Part shown: positions 46,069 to 54,343 of the stretch, in pieces
Layout: each line of letters opens with the position of its first letter
How positions within the stretch are numbered: position 1 is the first letter of the stretch
Origin: Streptomyces albogriseolus
Lineage (GTDB): Bacteria > Actinomycetota > Actinomycetes > Streptomycetales > Streptomycetaceae
Assembly (NCBI GenBank): GCA_014650475.1
Contig: BMVA01000008.1
Coordinates: 124,001-188,000, forward strand
Length of the DNA: 64,000 bases
Reading direction: 5' to 3'
Notes under the pieces: generated by a model
Database searches by the model: none
What the model was told of the DNA's origin: nothing
The model's input: only the letters and a program-made list of their open reading frames with translations
Position numbers and translations under genes: made by a program

Positions 46069-47023
46069 GCAGGGCCGCGCCGCGTTCGGCGTCGTCGACG
46101 CTCACGGCGAAGTCCTTGCCCTTGACGGTGCGGATCACCAGGCATGCGCCGCCGCGGAGCATGACGGTGGTGCCGAGGCCGCTCAGGCGATAGCCCCAGC
46201 CGCCGACCTGGGCGGCGGTGCGCGTCTCCACCCAGGCGGAGGCGATGCTGTCGGCGGGCCAGCGCCGAGCCGGCCAGCCCAGGGGGCCGAAGGCGATCAC
46301 GAGCCCCTTCTCGGTCACCCGGGCCTGCACGGAAGCACAGGCGAGCAGCGCGACGGTGGCGACGGCGAAGGACGCGGCCGCCACGGCTCCTTGCGGGCCC
46401 CCGAGGCCCGCCACCGCGCCCGCCGTGGCCGCGAGCGTGATGATCCCGGTCACGGCCGCCAGGAGGTGGAGCCAGCGGTTGGAGGTGCGGGACAGCCAGA
46501 CGACGCGCCGGCCCTTCGGTATCTCCATCGCGGGCCCGGACGGGGGCGGCACGGTGAGGCGGGCGCGGCGGCCGATCAGCAGGGCGGCGCCGGCCACCAC
46601 TGCGGCGCCGGCCAGAGTGGCGATCACCCAGCCGGTCACCGAGCCGGCGTCGCGCCAGTCGTCGCGGTCGAGGTTCGCCCGTACGATCGACGCCTGCGCG
46701 CCGAGGAGGGTCACGCCGGTGAAGCCCAGGGTGATGCCGGCCCAGCCGGGCGCGGCGGCCGTACCGGTGGTGCGGCGAGCGCGCCACAGGGCCAGTACGG
46801 CAACCGCCGCCAGGAGCAGCCAGATCAGCGCCGGGAAGAACGTCGCCGCCCAGAACGGCATCGAGTCGTCCGGCTCGCCGCTCGCACCCCAGTGGGTCGC
46901 CAGCCGGTCGGGGAGCCGGTCCCGGGCAGTAAGGGGGAAGACCACCAGGAGCACCAGCACTCCCACCACCCAGGCACCGGCGCCCCCCAACGCGGCGTTC
47001 CCGCGCGCTGTCCGCCCGGTCAT
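46037..47023 (-). CDS. DUF1648-type integral membrane protein
   Basis: The 328-residue protein has six to seven hydrophobic segments. It carries the DUF1648 signature RLPDRLATHWGASGEPDDSMP near the N-terminus (about 36-56) and a soluble C-terminal part of about 80 residues ending LLNSLIGQRVR. The biochemical role of the family is not established; it is often encoded beside YtrA-like GntR regulators and ABC systems involved in envelope stress. Its ATG overlaps the regulator stop by 4 bp. Confidence 0.85.
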   Translation of the reverse strand: MTGRTARGNAALGGAGAWVVGVLVLLVVFPLTARDRLPDRLATHWGASGEPDDSMPFWAATFFPALIWLLLAAVAVLALWRARRTTGTAAAPGWAGITLGFTGVTLLGAQASIVRANLDRDDWRDAGSVTGWVIATLAGAAVVAGAALLIGRRARLTVPPPSGPAMEIPKGRRVVWLSRTSNRWLHLLAAVTGIITLAATAGAVAGLGGPQGAVAAASFAVATVALLACASVQARVTEKGLVIAFGPLGWPARRWPADSIASAWVETRTAAQVGGWGYRLSGLGTTVMLRGGACLVIRTVKGKDFAVSVDDAERGAALLNSLIGQRVR

Positions 47024-47367
47024 GTGACCTCCCTGATCATGTCGATGACGTCGTCCTTGCCGTACCCGAGGCGCGCCGCGTCGGCCAGGACCTCACGGAT
47101 GCGGTCCACCAACGCCGACCGCCCGTCCGCCCCTTGAGCCACGGTCACCCCGCGCCCGCGCCGGAACTCCAGCAGCCCTTCGTCCCGCAGGGCGCGCAGG
47201 CCGCGCAGCACGGTGTTGACGTTCACACCGAGCGCCTGGGAGAGGTCCCGGGCCGGGGGCAGCCGGTCGCCCGGCGCGCACTCCCCTTCGGCGATGGCCC
47301 GCCGGATGGCACCGGCCACCTGCTCGTGCAGGGGACGGTGGTCGGCTACGTCAAGTCTCAGCAGCAT
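47020..47367 (-). CDS. YtrA-subfamily GntR regulator
   Basis: The 115-residue protein is a GntR winged helix (PLHEQVAGAIRRAIAEGECAPGDRLPPARDLSQALGVNVNTVLRGLRAL) with a very short C-terminal dimerisation tail. That is the YtrA type, which has no full ligand domain. The ATG at 47367 (MLLRLDV) lies inside a perfect inverted repeat, so it is very likely autorepressed. It is followed with a 4-bp overlap by the DUF1648 membrane protein, its probable co-regulated partner. Confidence 0.92.
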   Translation of the reverse strand: MLLRLDVADHRPLHEQVAGAIRRAIAEGECAPGDRLPPARDLSQALGVNVNTVLRGLRALRDEGLLEFRRGRGVTVAQGADGRSALVDRIREVLADAARLGYGKDDVIDMIREVT

Positions 47368-47391
47368 GGTGCTAATGACGATAGCACCATG
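47365..47391 (-). promoter_or_regulatory. GntR/YtrA operator over the start codon
   Basis: CATGGTGCTA (47365-47374) and TAGCACCATG (47382-47391) form a perfect 10-bp inverted repeat with a 7-bp spacer. The start codon of the regulator gene is part of the left arm. Bound protein would block transcription elongation or initiation of its own operon. Confidence 0.88.
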
Positions 47392-47487
47392 TGGGTGCGT
47401 ACGGACGGCGCGCATCCCGCGCCGGGCAGGCCACGCGACTGCCTCGACGTGAACGAGTGGCGGGGATCAGCACCGGGGCGACGGCCC

Positions 47488-47943
47488 TCAGACGACGTCG
47501 AACTCGTTCCCCTCGGGATCTCGCATGGCCACGGCGTAGAGTCCCGTGTCCGGCTCGTCCTTGATCCTCAGCACCGTGGCACCCGCGTCGACCAGCCGCT
47601 CCACAGCGGCCCTGACCCGCTCCGCACGGACGGCCGGCGGGACCTCACGGCCACCGCCGACCTTCAGGTCGAAGTGCCAGCGGTTCTTGAGCGTCTTCGG
47701 CTCCGGAACCTGCTGGAACCACACGCGCGGTCCGCGACCGGTCGGATCCACGATCGACTCCGCGAGATCGCCGGCCCCGGGCGGCAGCTCCTCCGCGGGC
47801 ACGCCCATCGCCTCCCAGTAGGCGCGCCACGTGGGATGGCCCTCCGGCGCGGGCTCGGGGACATACCCCAGGGCCGGGGCCCAGAACGCCACCATCCGCT
47901 GCGGATCGGAGCAGTCGATCGTCAGCTGCAGTGTCATCTCCAT
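47488..47943 (-). CDS. Glyoxalase-like (VOC) protein
   Basis: The 151-residue protein starts MEMTLQLTIDCSDPQRMVAFWAPALGY and ends with the strand YAVAMRDPEGNEFDVV, both characteristic of the glyoxalase-like subgroup of the VOC fold. The central region WHFDLKVGGGREVP carries the usual His. The start region has no classical strong ribosome binding site. Enzymatic role unknown; members of this subgroup are usually of undefined function. It stands alone. Confidence 0.87.
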   Translation of the reverse strand: MEMTLQLTIDCSDPQRMVAFWAPALGYVPEPAPEGHPTWRAYWEAMGVPAEELPPGAGDLAESIVDPTGRGPRVWFQQVPEPKTLKNRWHFDLKVGGGREVPPAVRAERVRAAVERLVDAGATVLRIKDEPDTGLYAVAMRDPEGNEFDVV

Positions 47944-48143
47944 GTGCGGAGACTGTCAGAGGGGACTGACAGTCACTCACCTTGGCGACGGCGGACGGGC
48001 CGACTGGCGGTGGCTGTTCGTCCCGGTGAGGAACGGGGGGGTGGCCAGGGACGATCTGCTGGGCGGACCCCGTCCCAGAAACTCACAGGCACCTGGGACG
48101 CGAGCCGTGAGAGGGTGCGTTCTGCCTGGTCAGAGGGGGGAAC

Positions 48144-48665
48144 ATGGGGTTGACGTACAGCTATGACATCCACCTGCGCCCTGAGAACGTGCCGCGTGCG
48201 CTGAACGAGGTGGCGAAGCTGGCGCCGCCGGAGCGGAGGGTGCAGCCGCTGACGGTCACTTTGCCGGGTGGTGAGCGGGTCGTCCTGCCGTTCACGTGCG
48301 GGTTCGAGAGCGAGCCGGTCGACTGTGCGGGGAAGGACAGGGTCACGCTCGACACGTCACTCGTGTTCCCGGCGGACGAGGCGGTGCGGGCGTACGCGGA
48401 GGAGGGGGGTCTTCCCGTCGAGGACGGGCGCGTTCGGATCGGTTACGTGTACCTGGACATGTACTTCCCGTCCTTCACGGACTCGCGCCTTGTGTGCCTG
48501 GACTTCTGGGCGGCGACTTCGCGGATGAGCAGGCTGTTCGAGGACTCGGCAGCGATCAGAAAGGTGTTCACCGACCTCGCGGAGGCGTCGGGCGCGGTGT
48601 GCTGCCTTTTCGACACGGGGGACGGGGGGCCTGAGCGGGTGCTCTGGGGCACCCCACTGAACTGA
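48144..48665 (+). CDS. Conserved hypothetical cytoplasmic protein
   Basis: The 173-residue protein starts MGLTYSYDIHLRPENVPRALNEVAKLAPP and has no signal peptide or membrane segment. It shows a beta-rich pattern with aromatic strands (IGYVYLDMYFPSF, LVCLDFWAATS) and three scattered cysteines. GGGGGGAAC precedes the ATG. A hairpin follows directly. I recognise no family; similar single-gene proteins occur in Streptomyces near immunity- or effector-like loci, but nothing here proves that. Confidence 0.75.
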   Translation: MGLTYSYDIHLRPENVPRALNEVAKLAPPERRVQPLTVTLPGGERVVLPFTCGFESEPVDCAGKDRVTLDTSLVFPADEAVRAYAEEGGLPVEDGRVRIGYVYLDMYFPSFTDSRLVCLDFWAATSRMSRLFEDSAAIRKVFTDLAEASGAVCCLFDTGDGGPERVLWGTPLN

Positions 48666-48681
48666 ACGGTTGGACGGGAAG

Positions 48682-48712
48682 GCAAGGCCCAGATCGGCGA
48701 CCTGGGCCTTGC
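48682..48712. terminator. Bidirectional hairpin
   Basis: An 11-bp stem (GCAAGGCCCAG with its complement) has a 9-nt loop. It lies between the convergent hypothetical gene and the antitoxin gene. Confidence 0.8.
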
Positions 48713-48739
48713 TGGTTGACGAGAGCTTCGGCGGGCGCC

Positions 48740-49078
48740 TCAGGCGACGGTGTACTCCGCGTCCCCGAAGTCTGCGACCACGCGCAAACGACCGCCGAGC
48801 GCTTCCACGTAGGCCCGGAGAGTCGCGACCTCCGCACGATCCAGCTCACCGTGCTCAATGGCGGAGACCCGTGGTGCCGAGACTCCCATCGACGCGGCCA
48901 CTTGGCGCTGAGTCAAGGCTTGTTCACGCCTGACCTCCGCGAGCTTGTGCGCACGCACTTCGGCGGTCAATCGGTCCATGGCCGCCTGCTTCTCCTGGGG
49001 CGACCGCACAGACAGCCCTGAGGCCGCACGCCGCTCGCGCGCCCTGCGCTTGGTCTCCTCCCAGCTGACGGTGCTCAT
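48740..49078 (-). CDS. XRE-family antitoxin (HigA-like)
   Basis: The 112-residue protein has a basic N-terminal helix and a C-terminal Cro/C1-type HTH: EVRREQALTQRQVAASMGVSAPRVSAIEHGELDRAEVATLRAYVEALGG. It probably binds and neutralises the toxin encoded just upstream and represses the operon. The ATG overlaps the toxin stop by 4 bp. The order toxin-then-antitoxin is typical of higBA. Confidence 0.88.
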   Translation of the reverse strand: MSTVSWEETKRRARERRAASGLSVRSPQEKQAAMDRLTAEVRAHKLAEVRREQALTQRQVAASMGVSAPRVSAIEHGELDRAEVATLRAYVEALGGRLRVVADFGDAEYTVA

Positions 49079-49458
49079 TCGTACTCCCTGGTTTTCAGAT
49101 CGGCCAGATGTGCCTGGTACCGCTCTTCAGCGAGCGGAATGTTGATGTCGTACCAGCGCTGCCAGTTTCCGGCCTTGTCGCCGGCCACCAGCAGGACTGC
49201 CCGGCGTACCGGATCGAAGGCGAAGAGGATGCGGATCTCACTGCTCCCGGATGATCCAGGCCTCAACTCTTTCAGGTGATGGTTCTCAGCACCCTTGATC
49301 CTGTCCACCAGCGGTCGGCCGAGCGTCGGACCTGTTGCCGCCAACATGTCGATGGCGTCTTCGACCTGTTCAGAGCTGTCCCAGTCCTCCTCGGCCAGAG
49401 CCTCGAACCATGCCGCGACCTCCTCGACGAGGACCACTTCCCATTGAGCCACGGCCAC
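49075..49458 (-). CDS. RelE/HigB-like toxin (Gp49 family)
   Basis: The product of about 127 residues begins VAVAQWEVVLVEEVAAWFEAL. It carries the HigB/Gp49 signatures GRPLVDRIKG, HHLKELRPG, EIRILFAFDP and LLVAGDKAGNW, the last typical of ribosome-dependent mRNA interferases. Starts at GTG 49458 or GTG 49452 are both possible; neither has a strong ribosome binding site, which may keep toxin levels low. It precedes its antitoxin by a 4-bp overlap, and a small inverted repeat lies directly upstream. Confidence 0.87.
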   Translation of the reverse strand: MAVAQWEVVLVEEVAAWFEALAEEDWDSSEQVEDAIDMLAATGPTLGRPLVDRIKGAENHHLKELRPGSSGSSEIRILFAFDPVRRAVLLVAGDKAGNWQRWYDINIPLAEERYQAHLADLKTREYE

Positions 49459-49461
49459 GAT

Positions 49462-49479
49462 GTTAATGCAAGGGTTAAC
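49462..49479 (-). promoter_or_regulatory. Toxin-antitoxin operator candidate
   Basis: GTTAA(N8)TTAAC is a perfect 5-bp inverted repeat, notably AT-rich in this genome, directly before the toxin start. It is the likely binding site of the XRE antitoxin. Confidence 0.55.
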
Positions 49480-49692
49480 CTCGCCGTGGTGGCCGGCCTG
49501 GCCGTGACCGCGCTCGGAGGCGCACGAAGGGCAGGCTCGGGCAGCAACTGCCGGCCGTGTGACCCGCCGCGGAGTGGCGCCCGGCACACGCGCCTGCCCC
49601 TCGCACGTCGGCGGGCAACCCCGGTGACGTCAGGAGCCGACCGCCGGTCACGATTCGGTTGCGGCCACCGCCCACCCCCTTGCCCCAGCCCA

Positions 49693-49728
49693 TGTAATCG
49701 ATTCCAATCCTCCGTGTAATCGATTCCA
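49693..49728 (+). promoter_or_regulatory. Two LacI-type operator sites upstream of rbsR
   Basis: TGTAATCGATTCCA occurs at 49693-49706 and again at 49715-49728. The 22-bp phase is about two helical turns. The ATCGAT core is self-complementary with the central CG that LacI-family proteins require. The second copy ends 18 bp before the rbsR start codon. Confidence 0.85.
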
Positions 49729-49746
49729 CAAGGAGGTGGAACGGCG

Positions 49747-50787
49747 ATGGCGAGCATCAAGGACGTCGCCGCCGAGGCGGGGCTGTCCGTCGCCACGGTG
49801 TCGCGGGTGCTCAACGGGCACCCGTCGGTCAGCGAGGACGCGCGGCGTCGGGTGACCGACGCCGTCGAGCGGCTGGGGTACCGGCCGAACGCCGTCGCCC
49901 GGTCCCTGCGCACCGATCAGACCCGCACCCTCGGGCTGGTCATCAGCGACGTGATGAACCCGTACTTCACCGAGCTGGCCCGCTCCGTCGAGGAGGAGGC
50001 CCGCGCGCTCGGGTACAGCGTGATCATCGGCAACGCCGACGAGCGGCCCGACCTCCAGGACCACCACGTCACCACCCTGCTGGACCGCCGGATCGACGGC
50101 CTGCTGGTCTCCCCCACCGACGGCGGCTCGCCCGGCATGCTCGGGGCAGCGCGGGCCGGGACGCCCATGGTGTTCGTCGACCGGTGGATCCCGGGCGTGG
50201 ACGTGCCCGTGGTCCGCTCGGACGGGACGGCCGCCGTACGCGACCTGGTCGCGCATCTGTACGGGCTCGGGCACCGGCGGCTCGCGATCATCGCCGGGCC
50301 CGCCGCCACCACGACCGGCCGGGAACGCGTGGACGCCTTCCGGGCGGCGCTCGCCGCGTACGGGCTGGAGCTGCCCGACGCCTACATCGGGCAGGGCGAC
50401 TTCCAGGCCGGCAGCGGGCGTCGCGTCACCGAGGGGTTCCTCGACCTCGCCGAGCCGCCCGAGGTCGTCTTCGCCGCCGACAACCTGATGGCGCTCGGCT
50501 CGCTGGACGCGGTCCGGGCGCGTGGACTGCGGGTGCCGGACGACATCGGGCTCGCCGCGTTCGACGACATCCCCTGGTTCGTGCACACGGACCCGCCGGT
50601 CACCGCGATCGCCCAGCCGGTCCGCGACCTGGGGCGGGCCGCCGTGCGCGCCCTGGTCGACCGGATCGAGGGGCGGCCCGGCGAGTCCGTGACCCTCCCC
50701 GCCCGGCTCGTCGTGCGCCGCTCGTGCGGCGAGCCGGAGACCGAACGACCCCCGTCCCCCTCCCCCGTACGAAGGAGTACGCCGTGA
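49747..50787 (+). CDS. rbsR: LacI-family ribose repressor
   Basis: The 346-residue protein has an N-terminal HTH (IKDVAAEAGLSVATVSRVLNGH), a hinge helix (PNAVARSLRT), and a periplasmic-binding-protein-like ligand domain. It is first in the operon with the ribose transporter, RbsK and RbsD, so ribose (or ribose phosphate) is the likely inducer. Two operator copies precede it, indicating autoregulation. Its stop overlaps the rbsA start (GTGA). A Ser/Pro-rich tail ends the protein. Confidence 0.93.
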   Translation: MASIKDVAAEAGLSVATVSRVLNGHPSVSEDARRRVTDAVERLGYRPNAVARSLRTDQTRTLGLVISDVMNPYFTELARSVEEEARALGYSVIIGNADERPDLQDHHVTTLLDRRIDGLLVSPTDGGSPGMLGAARAGTPMVFVDRWIPGVDVPVVRSDGTAAVRDLVAHLYGLGHRRLAIIAGPAATTTGRERVDAFRAALAAYGLELPDAYIGQGDFQAGSGRRVTEGFLDLAEPPEVVFAADNLMALGSLDAVRARGLRVPDDIGLAAFDDIPWFVHTDPPVTAIAQPVRDLGRAAVRALVDRIEGRPGESVTLPARLVVRRSCGEPETERPPSPSPVRRSTP

Positions 50788-52325
50788 GCAGCCGCAGTCC
50801 TGACGAGTTGCTGCGCATCGAGGGCATCCGCAAGACCTTCCCCGGCGTGGTCGCGCTCGACGGCGTGGACTTCGATCTGCGCCGGGGCGAGGTGCACGTG
50901 CTGCTGGGCGAGAACGGCGCCGGCAAGAGCACGCTGATCAAGATGCTCTCCGGCGCGTACACGCCCGACGCCGGCCGGATCACCGTGGGCGGCGAGGAGG
51001 TGCGCATCAGCGGTGCGCAGGACTCCGAGAAGCTCGGGATCGCCACCATCTACCAGGAGTTCAACCTGGTCCCCGATCTGACGGTCGCGGAGAACATCTT
51101 CCTGGGGCGGCAGCCGCGCCGCTTCGGGATGATCGACCGGAAGCGGATGGACGCGGACGCCGAGGTGCTGCTGAAGCGCGTCGGGGTGGACGTGTCTCCC
51201 CGCGCCCGGGTGCGTGAACTGGGCATCGCGCGGCTCCAGATGGTCGAGATCGCCAAGGCGCTCAGCCTGGACGCGCGCGTGCTGATCATGGACGAGCCGA
51301 CCGCCGTGCTGACCTCCGAGGAGGTCGAGAAGCTGTTCGCGATCGTGCGGCGGCTGCGCGAGGACGGCGTCGGAATCGTCTTCATCACCCACCACCTCGA
51401 GGAGATCGCCGCGCTCGGCGACCGGGTCACCGTGATCCGCGACGGGCGCAGCGTGGGGCAGGTGCCCGCCTCCACACCCGAGGACGAACTCGTCCGGCTC
51501 ATGGTGGGGCGGTCCATCGACCAGCAGTACCCGCGTGAGCGCGCGGACGCCGGGGAGGCCCTGCTCAAGGTGGAGGGGCTGACGCGTAACGGCGTGTTCC
51601 ACGGCGTCAGCTTCGAGGTGCGGGCCGGTGAGGTCGTCGGCGTCGCGGGGCTGGTCGGCGCCGGGCGGACGGAGGTGGCCCGGGCGGTGTTCGGGGCGGA
51701 CCCGTACGACGCCGGGACCGTGCACGTCGGCGGGGTGCGGCTGCGCGGCCACGACGTGAACTCCGCCCTGGAGGCCGGGGTCGGACTGGTGCCCGAGGAC
51801 CGCAAGGGCCAGGGGCTGGTGCTGGACGCCTCCGTGGAGGAGAACCTCGGTCTCGTCACGCTCCGGTCGTCCTCCCGCGCCGGGCTCGTCGACCTCAAGG
51901 GGCAGCACGAGGCCGCGGCCCGGATCGCCGGGCAGCTCGGCGTGCGCATGGCCGGGCTCGGCCAGCATGTGCGCACCCTGTCCGGCGGCAACCAGCAGAA
52001 GGTCGTCATCGGCAAGTGGCTGCTGGCGAACACCAAGGTGCTCATCCTCGACGAGCCGACGCGCGGCATCGACGTCGGCGCGAAGGTCGAGATCTACCAG
52101 CTGATCAACGAGCTGACGGCGGCCGGCGCCGCGGTGCTCATGATCTCCAGCGACCTGCCCGAGGTGCTCGGCATGAGCGACCGGGTCCTGGTCATGGCGC
52201 AGGGCCGGCTCGCGGGCGAACTGGACGCCGCCGACGCCACCCAGGACGCCGTGATGGCCCTCGCCGTCGGCACCACTTCCCCCAGCTCCCCCAGTAACGG
52301 AACGGAGGCCCCCGGTGGCCACTGA
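50784..52325 (+). CDS. rbsA: Ribose ABC transporter ATPase
   Basis: The 513-residue protein has two ABC domains in tandem, as in sugar importers of the RbsA/MglA type. The first has Walker A GENGAGKST and Walker B LIMDEPTAVL. The second has the degenerate loop GLVGAGRTE, signature LSGGNQQK and Walker B LILDEPTRGID. It powers import through the membrane protein encoded next. The GTG start has GAAGGAG seven bases upstream and overlaps the repressor stop. It overlaps the following gene by 11 bp. Confidence 0.95.
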   Translation: MSSRSPDELLRIEGIRKTFPGVVALDGVDFDLRRGEVHVLLGENGAGKSTLIKMLSGAYTPDAGRITVGGEEVRISGAQDSEKLGIATIYQEFNLVPDLTVAENIFLGRQPRRFGMIDRKRMDADAEVLLKRVGVDVSPRARVRELGIARLQMVEIAKALSLDARVLIMDEPTAVLTSEEVEKLFAIVRRLREDGVGIVFITHHLEEIAALGDRVTVIRDGRSVGQVPASTPEDELVRLMVGRSIDQQYPRERADAGEALLKVEGLTRNGVFHGVSFEVRAGEVVGVAGLVGAGRTEVARAVFGADPYDAGTVHVGGVRLRGHDVNSALEAGVGLVPEDRKGQGLVLDASVEENLGLVTLRSSSRAGLVDLKGQHEAAARIAGQLGVRMAGLGQHVRTLSGGNQQKVVIGKWLLANTKVLILDEPTRGIDVGAKVEIYQLINELTAAGAAVLMISSDLPEVLGMSDRVLVMAQGRLAGELDAADATQDAVMALAVGTTSPSSPSNGTEAPGGH

Positions 52326-54270
52326 CACGCTCAAGAGCACGCCGGGCGCGCAGGGCGGCGCCGCCGGCGGCCTGCGCCGGCTGCTCCTCGACAACGGCGC
52401 GCTGACCGCACTGATCGTCCTCGTGATCGCCATGTCGGCGCTGTCCGGGGACTTCCTGACCGCCGACAACCTGCTCAACGTCGGCGTCCAGGCCGCCGTG
52501 ACCGCGATCCTCGCCTTCGGCGTCACCTTCGTCATCGTCTCGGCGGGCATCGACCTGTCGGTCGGTTCGGTCGCCGCGCTCTCCGCGACCGTCCTGGCGT
52601 GGAGCGCGACCGAGGCCGGGATCCCGGTGGTCCTCGCGGTCGTCCTCGCCGTGGCGACCGGCATCGTCTGCGGCCTGGTCAACGGCTTCCTCGTCTCGTA
52701 CGGCAAACTGCCGCCGTTCATCGCGACGCTGGCGATGCTGTCGGTGGCGCGCGGTCTGTCGCTGGTGATCTCGCAGGGCTCGCCCATCGCCTTCCCCGAC
52801 TCCGTCTCCCACCTGGGCGACACGCTCGGCGGCTGGCTGCCGGTGCCGGTGCTCGTGATGGTGGTGATGGGCCTGCTGACGGCGTTCGTCCTCGGGCGGA
52901 CGTACATCGGCCGGTCGATGTACGCGATCGGCGGCAACGAGGAGGCCGCGCGGCTGTCCGGTCTGCGGGTTAAGAAGCAGAAGCTCGCCATCTACGCCTT
53001 CTCCGGCCTGTTCGCGGCCGCCGCGGGCATCGTGCTCGCCTCCCGGCTGGCGTCCGCGCAGCCGCAGGCCGCGCAGGGCTACGAGCTGGACGCGATCGCC
53101 GCGGTCGTCATCGGCGGCGCCTCCCTCGCGGGCGGCACCGGCAAGGCGTCCGGCACCCTGATCGGCGCGCTGATCCTCGCGGTGCTGCGCAACGGCCTCA
53201 ACCTGCTGTCGGTGTCGGCGTTCTGGCAGCAGGTCGTCATCGGCGTGGTCATCGCGCTGGCGGTGCTGTTCGACACGGTGCGCCGCAAGGCGGGCGCGAC
53301 CGCCCCGGCGGCCGGCGCGTCCGGCGGCGGCAAGGGCAAGCAGGCACTGACGTACGTGATCGCGGCCGTCGTCGCCGTGGCGGTCGTCGGCGCCACCTCG
53401 CTGCTGCACAACGGCTCGTCCGCGGCGGACAGGCCGAAGATCGGCCTGTCCCTGTCGACGCTCAACAACCCCTTCTTCGTGCAGATCCGGGACGGCGCCG
53501 AGGAGGAGGCGAAGAAGCTGGGCGTCGACCTCACGGTCACCGACGCGCAGAACGACGCCTCCCAGCAGGCCAACCAGCTGCAGAACTTCACCAGCGGCTC
53601 GCTGTCCGCGGTCGTCGTCAACCCGGTGGACTCGGACGCGGCCGGTCCTTCGGTGCGCGGCGCGAACCAGGCGGGCATCCCGGTGATCGCCGTGGACCGC
53701 GGCGTCAACGAGGCGGACACCTCCGCGCTGGTCGCCTCCGACAACGTCGAGGGCGGCGCGCTCGGCGCCAAGGCGCTCGCCGAGAAGCTCGGCGGCAAGG
53801 GCACCATCGTGATCCTCCAGGGCCAGGCCGGCACCTCCGCCAGCCGTGAGCGCGGGGCGGGCTTCGCCGAGGGGCTGAAGGACTACCCGGGCATCAAGGT
53901 CGTCGCCAAGCAGCCCGCGGACTTCGACCGCACCAAGGGCCTCGACGTGATGACGAACCTGCTCCAGGCGCACCCCGACATCGACGGCGTCTTCGCGGAG
54001 AACGACGAGATGGCGCTCGGCGCGATCAAGGCGCTCGGCTCCAAGGCCGGGACGTCCGTGCAGGTCGTCGGGTTCGACGGCACGCCGGACGGGCTGAAGG
54101 CGGTGCGGGCGGGCACGCTGTACGCCTCCGTCGCCCAGCAGCCCAGCGAACTCGGCCGGATCGCCGTACGGAACGCGTTGCGGGCCGTCGAGGGCGAAAA
54201 GGTGGAGAAGATGGTGAAGGTGCCGGTGAAGGTGGTCACGAAGGAGAACGTGGCCGGCTTCGAAGGCTGA
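52315..54270 (+). CDS. Fused ribose permease and substrate-binding protein (RbsC-RbsB)
   Basis: The 651-residue protein carries two transporter parts in one chain. Residues 1-325 are an RbsC-type permease with about ten membrane segments and the FAFGVT/GIDLSVGS motif at 67-85. A Gly/Lys-rich linker and one more membrane segment (about 343-364) lead to a complete type-I sugar-binding domain (373-651) starting PKIGLSLSTLNNPFFVQI. The last segment would place the binding domain outside. This ties the binding protein to its channel. I recall a similar bifunctional annotation for SCO2747. No separate rbsB is present. Confidence 0.95.
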   Translation: MATDTLKSTPGAQGGAAGGLRRLLLDNGALTALIVLVIAMSALSGDFLTADNLLNVGVQAAVTAILAFGVTFVIVSAGIDLSVGSVAALSATVLAWSATEAGIPVVLAVVLAVATGIVCGLVNGFLVSYGKLPPFIATLAMLSVARGLSLVISQGSPIAFPDSVSHLGDTLGGWLPVPVLVMVVMGLLTAFVLGRTYIGRSMYAIGGNEEAARLSGLRVKKQKLAIYAFSGLFAAAAGIVLASRLASAQPQAAQGYELDAIAAVVIGGASLAGGTGKASGTLIGALILAVLRNGLNLLSVSAFWQQVVIGVVIALAVLFDTVRRKAGATAPAAGASGGGKGKQALTYVIAAVVAVAVVGATSLLHNGSSAADRPKIGLSLSTLNNPFFVQIRDGAEEEAKKLGVDLTVTDAQNDASQQANQLQNFTSGSLSAVVVNPVDSDAAGPSVRGANQAGIPVIAVDRGVNEADTSALVASDNVEGGALGAKALAEKLGGKGTIVILQGQAGTSASRERGAGFAEGLKDYPGIKVVAKQPADFDRTKGLDVMTNLLQAHPDIDGVFAENDEMALGAIKALGSKAGTSVQVVGFDGTPDGLKAVRAGTLYASVAQQPSELGRIAVRNALRAVEGEKVEKMVKVPVKVVTKENVAGFEG

Positions 54271-54289
54271 CACCGGCACAGAGGCACAC

Positions 54290-54317
54290 GGGCGGGCGGT
54301 CACGAGGCCGCCCGCCC
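54290..54317 (+). terminator. Hairpin between the transporter and rbsK
   Basis: A 10-bp stem (GGGCGGGCGG with its complement) has an 8-nt loop. As rbsK follows only 26 bp later, it may reduce rbsK-rbsD expression relative to the transporter or protect the transporter mRNA end. Confidence 0.6.
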
Positions 54318-54343
54318 TCCTCAGCGGATCGGGGAGCGAATTC

